Positions 54,802 to 64,000 of a DNA stretch of 64,000 nt are shown here, in pieces. Source of the stretch: Teratosphaeria epicoccoides (lineage: Eukaryota > Ascomycota > Dothideomycetes > Mycosphaerellales > Teratosphaeriaceae); assembly GCA_021401465.1 (NCBI GenBank), contig JADDMT010000030.1:1-64000 (forward strand). Direction: 5' to 3'. The translations under genes and the position numbers were made by a program. Below the pieces are notes generated by a model, which was not told where the DNA came from, searched no databases, and saw only the letters and a list, made by a program, of their open reading frames with translations. Within the stretch, counting starts at the first letter, position 1, and every line of letters starts with the position of its first letter.

Positions 54802-56400
54802 TTTTAAGCACTACTTCTAAGGAAGCATTAGGGGACTCGTCGAGCGCTTAACGTACGCCTATGTCAAGTAGTTCTTTAGCTGTTAGTTTAACTTCTAGCG
54901 ACAATTAACTAATACCACGAGAACAAGTTGCCGCTATACCTCAAATTACGTAGTAGCTCGAATCTATTCACCTTAGCGAGATAGCTCTAGCATCTGTCGC
55001 AGGTTCAACTACTAGGAATAGACATAGCAATAATAGCTTTAAGATAGGAAGCCCTACAGAGTTTACAGGACAACGATCTTAAGTCGAGATGTTTATCCTA
55101 TAATGCTAGTTAGCATTTAACGTGGATACAGAACGGTTTACGACATATCATAAGCGAATGATGTATATTATCTCTTACCTAAAGGGACTAGCGTTCGAGT
55201 TTATCTAGCCTTATCTAACAGATTATCTAGATCACGTTAGTAACATTAAAGCCAGGAAGACGACAACTAGGGAGATTCTTAACTTAGACAAGTCTTTGTT
55301 TAAGGCATTACGCGAAGCTTTTAGGCTCGGTAATAAGCAACAAGAGGCCGAGAGAGCTCTCCTAGGAATCTAGCAGAAGGGTTCTGCTATTAAGTACCAC
55401 GCGGACTTTTAGACTCTCTCTGCTTAAGTCGACTAGAATGATAATGCTTTAGCCGCTTAGTTCTACTAGGGACTAAAGGAGACAGTTAAAGACGAAATTG
55501 CCCGAGGAGATCAGCTAACGACATTCAAGGAAATAAGCGATCTCGCAATTAGAATCGATAATCGCATCTAGGAATGACAGTAAGAACGACAACATGGAAA
55601 TCGCAAGCTAGCACAGGCTAACTATAAGGTCTAACGATTAGCACTAAAATGGCGAAGCGATTACTATAGTCTCTAACCTATAGAGTTAGATGCGACTAAG
55701 GGGCGTCTAAGGAATAGACCCCAAGGAAAGCCGCGGAAGGGCTCTCCTCCCTAGAATGGTCTGAAGAAGCCATTCGACAAGAGTAATCTCGAGTGCTACA
55801 ACTGTAGAAAGAAAGGACACTTTACCTGCGAGTGTTTTGCTAAGAAGTAACGACAGGAACTACCTAGGATAGAGCAGGCTCGCGCGACAACAACGGCGCC
55901 TTAGCAAAAGGCCGCCGCTACTCGAGAACTAGACTATGCCGCACTTACTTAGACTACATGCTACCACGACAATTGTCGAATTCACATGAGTGATAAAGAT
56001 GGTTCTAGATAATACCCTAGCCGAAACAAGGCATAGTCGATCTGTGCGCTAAGGGGTATACCTTCTAGTGCGACAGTCCTGAGGCAATAGGAGCTACAAG
56101 AAGAAGAGGAAGGTTTGGACGACAACTACGAGATTGTCGAAGCCGTCATTCCTGATTCTGAGGAAGACGAGAGCATAGGGCGATAGGCTATGCCGCCGCA
56201 TGACATCGGGCTCGATATTATCTAAATTATACAGAACTAGTAGGCTTAGGCTTGCCCATGGATTAATAGAGTACAACATGTCGACTAGCTTTAGTATGAC
56301 GAACTAGCCGACTGTATGCAACGACACCTAAGGAGACTACTAGTTATAGCTTAACCTTACGCGTATCAGAAAGTTGTCCAAGAAATTGTACTGTTTAGGG
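54802..56400 (+). pseudogene. Gypsy B gag, RIP-inactivated
   Basis: A frame with TAG codons carries a gag helical domain and a basic region, then an intact zinc knuckle CYNCRKKGHFTCEC at 55794-55835 (CX2CX4HX4C). This is the classical gag order of Ty3/Gypsy elements. The spread of TAG at CAG/TGG positions shows that the copy is inactive. Downstream acidic sequence with an Asp/Glu-rich run leads toward the protease region. Confidence 0.85.
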
Positions 56401-59400
56401 TAGAGTTCACGGCCTAGGGAGGCTACCTAACCTATGAAGGTATTTAGATTTCACAAGCGCTACGACTCCGAGTCTATTACTTAAAGATAGAGTACGCAAG
56501 AAACACGCAGGAACAGCGAGGCTAAGGGCAAGAACGACCTCTTAGGCCAGAAAACAGTAACGCTTAGAGAAGAAGCTAAGACCGCATGATCCCTAAACTA
56601 GTCCATGAAGACAGTTATTCAGGAAACGACAAGGTCCGCTAGAATTAGACCTACAGACAGACTAGACAGGGCTACAACGATGTGCCGCGATTAGCGCCAG
56701 ATACGCGAACAACCTTAGAGTATAGGTACACATCGACGAGACGCTAGCTAGGGCCTTATTAGATTCAGGATGTACTAGAATCTTCATGACGCCTAAGTTT
56801 GCTAGGACAGCTAGGATAAAGCTACAGGCGAAGACGAATGCTTTCGCGCTATAAGCGATTAATAGAAAGCCGGTTACGTACAACTAAGGAGTAGTTGACA
56901 AAGAGACCGAGATGATGCCTCTGCGGATAGGACGCTACTAAGAGATGCTCTAGTTTGACTTCACGGAGTCACTAGGCTCAGATGTAGTACTAGGGTTACT
57001 ATGGCTAAGAAACGCTAACCCCTATATTGACTAGAAGAATGAGAGGATCTAGTTCCTAGAACTCTTAAGATTAATACCTCTACCTATAGTACATGACATA
57101 CTAGGCAAGATCGAAATATGTGCTATGAATTTAAGCGAGATAGTAGCTGCCATTAAGGATCTAGAACAGGAAGTGCATGTCCTATAGGTCAAAGCAACGC
57201 AAACGGAAGTTAGGGTCGAATTCATAGTTCCTAATAAGTATAAAGAGTTCGCTACTCTTTTCGAGGAAGAACCCGACTAAGAAGCTCTGCTAGAACACTA
57301 GGAGTAGGACTACGGGATACCCTTACTCCCTAGCAAGACACTGACGAAGCAATTAGTTCGCCTGTTATTAGCAGCGAAACTAGAGATTCTCCGGAAGTAC
57401 CTTGAAGACAACCTCCGGAAAGGCTTCATCCGCAAGTCGTAGTCCCTAGCTAGATATCTGATCCTGTTTGTGCCTAAGGGGGAAGACGACTAGCGACTCT
57501 GCGTAGATTATCATAGATTAAACGACATCACGATAAAGAATAGTTATCTGCTTCCTTTACTCTTAGAATTACAGGACTACTTGCAAGGAGTAATATAGTT
57601 CTCGAAGTTTGACATACCTAGAGTGTATAACCGAATTTGAATTAAGGAAGGCGAAGAATAGAAGACCGCGTTCTAAACTAGGTTTAGACACTACGAGTAC
57701 ATAGTCATGCTATTTAGGTTAACAAATGCCCTAGCTACATAGCAGGCATTTATTAATAACGTGCTACGAGAGTACCTCGACGTCTTTGTAGTTGTATACC
57801 TAGACGACATCCTCGTCTACTCCCGGACGATCGAAGAGCATAGAACTTATATACGCAAGGTACTTCAGAAACTCTAGGATTACCGGTTAAAGGTTAAGCC
57901 TCAGAAGAGCGAGTTTCACAAACAGGAAGTATAATTCCTTAGCTACGTAGTAGCGTAGAATAGAATCAAAATAGACACTAAGAAAGTCTAAGTCGTAAAA
58001 GAGTAGCCTACGCTAATTAATGTTAAGGAAGTATAGTCCTTCCTTAGGTTTGCTAACTTCTACTAAAGATTTGTGGCAAACTATTCGAAGATTACAGCAC
58101 TACTTACGACTCTTACTACGAAGGATACACTATTCGTGTAGGACGACGCCTAACGGAATGCCTTTAAGGAACTTAAGCGACAATTCACAGATTAGCTAAT
58201 CTTACTTGTATTTGACCTAGATAAGCCTATTATAGTCGAAACAGATGCCTCTAACGTAGCACTCGGGGCATGCTTAAGTTAACTAGGACCGAGTAGCTAA
58301 GTATAGCTAGTCGCCTACTACTCGAGGAAATTGTCTAGACCTAAACTCTAATATGACGTCTACGACAAAGAACTTCTAGCCATAGTAGACGCCTATAAGG
58401 CCTAGCGAGTCTACTTAGAAGGTTCTAAGCACTAGTTCATAGTCTACACAGACCATGAGAACTTGCGATACTTTATAATGACGAAAGAGTTAAACTAACG
58501 ACAGGTTCGGTAGAGTAAGGAGCTCTCTAGTTTTAACTGCAAGATTGTCTATCGCAAGGGGACCGATAACGCACGCGCCGATACACTTAGCCGCTAGACA
58601 GACTACATGAAGGGCGTAAAGCAGGAGAAACATGCTGTTCTCTAGGAAAATAGCGATAGCACGCTAGGAGTTAACTAACTCGCGGCCACGACTGTCACAT
58701 AGACTAGTGAATTTCAGGACGACCTGAAGAACGCGCTAGTCTACGACCTAACTGTACTCGCTGTCCGCGACGACATGAATAGACAGGAGGATTAGGAAGA
58801 CGAAGATGGAATCCTTCTGTTTTAAGGATTAGTATATGTGCTAACGTCTTTACGATTAGAACTACTATGACTCTAACATGACGTACCTTAGGCAGGACAC
58901 CTAGGAGTGTCTAAAATGAAGCAAATTCTCTGACAAGAATATTACTTCCCTAGGATAAGTAAGGTAATCGAGGACTACGTCCGCTAATGTGTAACTTGCT
59001 AACAAAGTAAGCATGACCGTCATAAACTGTATAGGCTACTACGACTACTTAAGGTACCTTAACGGCCATAGGAATCGCTCGCCATGGATTTTATTGTTAA
59101 ACTACCTTAGTCAAGAGAACCCGCTACGAATGAGTTCTTTAACAGGATCATGGTAGTAGTCGACTAATTCACTAAGTTTAGGAAGTTTATCCCTTACCGT
59201 AAAGACTTTAAGACTAAAGATATTACGCATGTCTTCATCAAATAGGTAGTAGCACTACACGGCATGCTACAGGACCTAGTAACAGATCGAGGATCTGTGT
59301 TTACCTCTAACTTCTAGAGAGCCCTAATAAGGCAATTCTAGGTCAAACATTGACTAAGTACTTCCTTCTACCCTTAGACAGATAGACAGACAGAACGTCT

Positions 59401-60140
59401 AAATTAGACGTTAGAATAGTACCTTCGATCCTATGTAAATAGGGACTAGAACAACTAGGTAGAGTTGTTACTAATAGCATAGCTCGCGTATAATAGTACA
59501 CTAGCAGAGTCGACAGGACTCTCGCCTTTTTAGATAGCATATAGATCAGCTATAGAAGACATCCCGGATGTCTTAGCTAGTAATCCGAACCTAGTAGCAC
59601 TTAGACAAGTAGAACATCTACGCCGACTACAAACAGAAGCACGACTCGACCTGCAGTTCTATTAGTAGAACATGGCATAGTATGCGAATCGTAAGAGAAT
59701 TAAGGGACTAATTCTAAAGGAGGGGGACAAAGTGTATCTCCTCTACTGTTACATCAAATCAGACAAACCGAGTAAAAAACTAGACGCTATAAAACTAGGA
59801 CTATTCAGGATTAAGGCTAAGAAAGGACCATTTAATTTTAAGTTATAGTTACCTAAGCAGATGAGAATACACCCTGTGTTCTATGTCTCTCTGCTAGAAC
59901 AAGCAGCGCTAGACGCCACACTGTAAACGGAACCCTTACTACTCGACCCTAAAGTAGAAGAGCCTAAGTACTCTGTCGAGAAGATTGTCGACACTCGCTA
60001 GCGGGACAGACAGCGAGAGTACTTAGTAAAATAGGAAGGATATAGGAGTACTAAGAACACCTAGGAACCCCTAGAACATCTACGAAACTGTTAGCAAAAG
60101 ATACGAAGTTTCGAGAAAGGAACGAACCTAGGAAGAAGAT
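56401..60140 (+). pseudogene. Gypsy B pol with integrase and chromodomain, RIP-inactivated
   Basis: Protease region near 56720-56900 (a DSGCT-like stretch at about 56764). Reverse transcriptase contains LCVDYHRLNDITIKNSYLLP near 57500 and VVVYLDDILVYSRT near 57794. RNase H contains ETDASNVALGACLS near 58240 and KELLAIVDAYKA near 58370. Integrase has a zinc-binding part (HLGVSKMKQIL near 58900, CVTC near 58990), a core with MDFIVKLP near 59084 and VTDRGSVFTSNF near 59279, and a kept Glu in DRQTERLN near 59383. The C-terminal chromodomain (YSVEKIVDTR, REYLVK, EGYRSTKNT) is at about 59970-60080. Many TAG codons interrupt it. It is a chromovirus distinct from family A. Confidence 0.88.
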
Positions 60141-60244
60141 CATAAGCTATGACTAGACTCCTACGGGACGCCGTCGATCGGCTCGGCTACCACGCTATCC
60201 AGGAAACCCTAATACGAGGCGTTAGCGAAACCCTCTATTACGCT

Positions 60245-60649
60245 CTATGTTATAGGACTAAGAGCGAGACCCGCTAAAGGATCTAGGTTAAGAAGGAACC
60301 TAGTCTGCGAGAGAGCCTGTTCTTCGGCCTTATCCTCCCTAATCTCACGCTCCTCGAGAGCGCGACTATCCTCGACCTCCTAGTCGACTACGTCTAACTG
60401 TTTTCGAAGACGTATCTCCTCTACGTGCGCCTCTATTATCTTCTGCGAAGCCTTAGCTAGGACTGCCTTCGCATAATCGAGATTAGCAATTAGTCTTTTC
60501 CGCTAATTACCTAACTTCTTCTATTCGACCTCTGTTACCTTCGCGTCGTAACTTCGACAGTTACTAAAGTGACATTGTAAACATTTCCCTAAGGAAATGT
60601 ACACCTAACAAACGAGCTTTAACTCTTGACACTAAGTACAGGACTTCAT
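60245..60649 (-). pseudogene. Antisense cysteine-rich/coiled-coil reading frame inside Gypsy B
   Basis: Between the end of pol and the 3' LTR, the minus strand carries a 134-codon frame from ATG 60649 to TAG 60245. The start has a cysteine cluster (MKSCT, TAG, CQELKLVC, then GKCLQCHFSNC) with CX2C pairs, as in small zinc-binding domains. It is followed by about 80 residues of strong coiled coil (LAKASQKIIEAHVEEIRLRK; ALEEREIREDKAEEQALSQT). The in-frame TAG codons all fit RIP of CAG or TGG. There is no frameshift over 400 bp, so the frame was probably a real gene opposite to gag-pol before RIP. Function unknown; a nucleic-acid-binding or regulatory protein is a guess. Confidence 0.6.
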
Positions 60650-60839
60650 GCTGTCCTGGCCCTAACGATAGATACGATTTACGCGGCGTTTGCGTTTCTG
60701 CGTTAAAGGGGTGTTAGTGTCTAGGATAACACAAGGTAGTAATGTAGAAAGAGAAGACATTATAGCACAAAGGAAATGACAAGAGAAACCCCGCACTAAT
60801 AAGGTAGCTTAGGGACGAGCTAGGCTAAGAGGGAGATAG

Positions 60840-61281
60840 TGTCATGAGTGTCAGGAGTACTATAGGTTTTAGGATCATAAGGGTCCTAAGTGCTATGAGT
60901 CATAGGCATAGTTATAGGAGAAAGGATCTGTCACGTGAGGATAGACACCTAGATCTATGGGGTTAGTCTACAGATCTATAGGCTTACATAGGAGAAAGGA
61001 TCTGTCACGTAAGGATAGACACCTAGATCTGTAGGGTTAGTCTACAGATCTATAGACATAGGTCTAACGGGTCTGTTAACAGATCTAGCAGAACTGCCCT
61101 GTCTCTCTAGTATATAGGGATGGCTCTAGGACAGGCAGTTAGGAGCTTCGTGCTTAATTCTAATTCCCTTTCCCTAGGGGATAGTTAGTTACAAGGTTAA
61201 TTGCCATTGTCGATATTCTCTACTACTCTGCGAGTCTAATACCTGATCCCCTTCCTGCTATTAGTACCTACCCTTATAACA
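60840..61281 (+). repeat. Gypsy B 3' LTR, 442 bp
   Basis: Full-length match to 54361-54801, same TGTCATGAGTG start and ACA end. It closes the roughly 6.9-kb element B. Confidence 0.88.
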
Positions 61282-61488
61282 TAGGTATAGACTTACTACG
61301 TATACTTACAAACATAGGACCTAAATTTAGGGCCATGATAGGCTAACTAGGAGGTAGTTATAACGCATGTAACCTAAAGTTATTTAAGAGAGACACCTTA
61401 AACGAGGGTTAGACTTTCCTAGAGGCGTGTAAGGTAGTTTTTATGCTTAAGCTATATAGATATGCTATAGAGAGTAAAGAGGTTACCT
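61282..61488 (+). pseudogene. Gypsy A gag fragment
   Basis: 61320-61460 aligns with the gag stretch at about 41350-41480 on the same strand (CATAGTAGGCTAACTAGGAGGTAG-type sequence). It is short and cut on both sides. Confidence 0.75.
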
Positions 61489-61877
61489 GATATAGATGTA
61501 TATACTATATGATATAAAAATATCTCGTAGTATGACAGAGTAATCCGACCTTTTAATAGGTACAAGATAGCGCTGCTTTCTGCTTATTGCAGAGATAGCG
61601 CTAGAGGTGCTTATAACCCCTAACGCCCCTTAATTAGGGAAGGCATGTCTAAGCCTAACCCTGTAGGGGTACCGTAGGGTCAGGAAGCCCCCGCAGGGGT
61701 ACTATAGGGTTAGCGACATAGGGGCATCCTATGTTAAGCACTAATCCTACTTAGATAACATACAAGCTAACGTATGTACAAAGGACCCCCTCGCTATATG
61801 TAGCAGGGTCGCTACATAGTAAGGGCGGGCATTAGGACCTATGCGGCTCTAATAGCCCCCTAGTATTAACCGTATTA
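61489..61877 (-). repeat. Gypsy A LTR fragment, opposite orientation
   Basis: Matches 3760-4129; the first roughly 70 bp of the LTR are missing. It contains a local duplication (GGGTACCGTAGGGTCAGGAA followed by GCCCCCGCAGGGGTACTATA) that is absent from other copies. It lies next to a gag fragment that points the other way, so the locus is rearranged. Confidence 0.8.
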
Positions 61878-62040
61878 CTGCCTCTCCTCCTATGAGGATG
61901 TCCCTAGCCTTACTAAGTAATACACGCGGAACATATAGGGTATAGGATGTAGCACGCTTATACTACGCAAGAGTAAATAGGTAGATAGCTTACATAACAT
62001 GTGTTATGCGTATACCTTAATACCTTCGTAGTAAGTATAG
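61878..62040. other. Short degenerate spacer
   Basis: No readable gene; lies between the LTR fragment and repeat C copy 2. Confidence 0.4.
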
Positions 62041-62511
62041 GGCAGAGGTTACTAACTTAGGCGGGTTTCTAATCCGTTACATGTTAGGCGGCTTTGTAAT
62101 ACCTTCGCTTTACATGTAGATCAAGATATCAGGAAACTACAAGTACGTACTTGAGCTAATCTTGAAATTATAGGGTAAGCATATGCGCTAGCTTTGCCAA
62201 GTAGCTTAGCTATCCCTATTTAGTCGTGACTATGAAGACATGTTACAGAACCTTAGGGCTAGTAGGAATTTACGCGGACACTCTGCGCATGTAGTTTAAG
62301 TTACTAGCTTAACGGTTGCAGTAAGTAACAGGGAGGCTAGCTAGCAGGTATAAAAACCTCGTCGCTTTCCTAAACTTTCTATTCTAAAACACTAATATTA
62401 ACCTCTACTCCTACTTCGCTTAGCTTTTACCTTGCCATGCCTGCGGGTCTAAACTAGAGCTTCTTCTTCTTCAATTAATTAATTAAGATCAATTAACTCA
62501 TCTTAGCAATA
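62041..62511 (+). repeat. Upstream part of repeat C copy 2
   Basis: Matches 47509-48115 in reverse orientation, without the extra 155 bp of copy 1. The TATA sequence GGTATAAAAACCTCGTCGC is kept at 62347-62365. Confidence 0.7.
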
Positions 62512-63930
62512 ATAGCTTATATGCTATAGACTAAGTTTAACACTACTTGCTCTACCTGTAACTGTTACTTGTGTTAGTAGTACCTTAACAACCTTGGCAG
62601 CCAAGCTGTACACATCTCTCCTCCGTGTGTTAGTAAGGCGTCCCCTACCTGCAAGGTATGCGTGACTTATACTAACTAAAGTGTAGCTAAGATCTACATC
62701 GGCTAATTTAATGAGGGTAGTATCTACTGCAATTATGTCAACTATAATAGCAAGCATTAAAAATGCTAAGACCTCCCTAAAGAGGTATATAGCAAGTATA
62801 ACTAGCTCTGCCATAACATCGATGACTTCTAGAGCGCGCGTGACAAGGGGGTTGCTAAAGGTACTCTGACTATAAACAGGCTATAGGCTAAATACCGCAA
62901 GGTACTTACCTACCTACTTGGCGCCCTCTCATGCTTTACTATAACTACTAAATGTTCTCATAGTAGTGTTTGCTTCGACTCTCTGCTAACAGGCGAAAAC
63001 GTTTGTCTAGGTCTGATTGTAGACTTAGTCTTAAAGATCTTGTAGGTATTAACTGTTAGGGTTAAGACCTTCGCCATAGTACGTATATAGTACAGGTACC
63101 CTCTAAGTATGAATGCTGATTTTCTCCGCTAGGCTAACGTTAGCGTCAAGAAATATCCGACTAGCCGCTAGCGTTAGCAACTTAGGGCCCTTGCCTCTAT
63201 TAACGATGACTTTTAGACGCGATAATCTGCAAGAAGGTTATCAAGCAATTCACCGTTCCTGCTGCTAAGGCTACGCCCTAGCGCCGTACCGAGAGGCAGC
63301 CTACCTCTAACCTAGTCCCTAGGACTAAGCCGTAAGTTACTTACTTAAATCCTGTCGCGTGCGTATAGCTAACACATTGTAGTGCTGCCGCCTATGCTGC
63401 CTTGACGCTACTGTCTAGGAAGAAGAAGAAGGCTAGGGCCGAGATTAAGGTTAGCGACAAGGAAGCCGAACCTTCCCTTCTTGCGATCTACATAGCGTCT
63501 GCTTTGAAGACGCTAAGGTACAAGCCTCTAAGCCAGATCTTTAAGGATAAGGAGGATAACAACGTCTAGGATACCTTCGGTCCTAACGTGATCCCCTTGC
63601 GCCGCGGTGTTACCGCACTAGTCGCGCCTAAGGGAGACACTAAGTCTAATGATGTAGTTAACACTTATGTTAAGAAGTACAAGTTGATCTTAAGGGCGGA
63701 GCGTAACAGCTACAAGCGTACCCGAGTCTCTTTGCCTTCTGATACTAAGGATAAGGAGGAGGTAGTTATTACGACTAGACATAGTAAGGATGTCGCTAGC
63801 TCTCTAGCTACTATAGGCTCTAAAGACAAACTCCCTCGCAGCCTACTAAAGAAGAAGATGCTAGCCTCTCTTCGTGGCGTTACTACTCCTGTTACTCCTA
63901 GTTGCTTTAGGTGTTTAGTAGACCCTGTGT
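62512..63930 (+). pseudogene. Repeat C copy 2, more degraded
   Basis: Second copy of the 499-codon gene. The start codon reads ATA instead of ATG, a TpG to TpA change. Further TAG codons and at least one indel shift the frame before 63588. The C-terminal part (ALVAPKGDTKSNDVV; LPRSLLKKKMLASLRGV) is still readable in 63588-63932. The repeat continues past the coding end (GGTTTAGTCAGGAAGCCC near 63980) and is cut by the window edge. Confidence 0.6.
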
Positions 63931-64000
63931 AGGTAGGTAGTCTCTAGCAGACCGTAACAAGAAAGACTCTTCTGCTTCGGGTTTAGTCAGGAAGCCCTTA

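Noticed and set aside
40499..61281. LTRs of both Gypsy families having almost the same length (441-442 bp)
   Set aside because: Their sequences are unrelated; equal length is probably coincidence.

Overview
This window looks like nuclear DNA of a filamentous ascomycete (Pezizomycotina, possibly Dothideomycetes; the class is a guess). Three things support this. Short spliceosomal introns of about 50-100 bp have GTRNGT donors and YAG acceptors. Gypsy retrotransposons with chromodomains are present. Repeated DNA carries the signature of repeat-induced point mutation (RIP), mainly CpA to TpA and TpG to TpA, so TAG replaces CAG and TGG inside otherwise readable frames. There is no operon structure, prokaryotic signal, rRNA or convincing tRNA.

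Layout: (1) 1-6510 is RIP-mutated repeat DNA: an integrase-less Gypsy copy of family A on the minus strand with LTRs at 1-180 and 3689-4129, then unreadable AT-rich DNA. (2) 6511-36200 is a non-RIP, GC-richer gene island. It holds mostly lineage-specific, unrecognised genes: several large proteins with one membrane segment (9312-10910, 11890-13523, 23426-25325, 32128-33399, and possibly 21387-22618), a 687-residue repeat and coiled-coil protein (29252-31366), many small genes, and many micro- and minisatellites. (3) 36200-48150 is repeat DNA again: a dead PIF/Harbinger-like transposon (transposase plus a divergent Myb/SANT-like gene), a second Gypsy A copy with gag, pol, integrase and chromodomain, and an unclassified repeated 499-codon gene (repeat C). 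(4) 48239-51050 is a small gene islet with two spliced genes and a long hairpin. (5) 51484-64000 is repeat DNA: a 305-bp tandem duplication whose two copies are very unequally mutated, old Gypsy A pieces, a nearly complete 6.9-kb Gypsy B element (LTRs 54361-54801 and 60840-61281) with an antisense cysteine-rich/coiled-coil reading frame, and a second copy of repeat C running off the end.

No gene in the islands could be tied to a known pathway. The clearest internal links are an N-terminal module shared by the gene at 29252-31366 and the gene at 49898-50986, and the recurring one-membrane-segment design with a C-rich to G-rich strand switch. Gene models with introns were built by hand from splice signals and reading-frame phase and should be treated as models.
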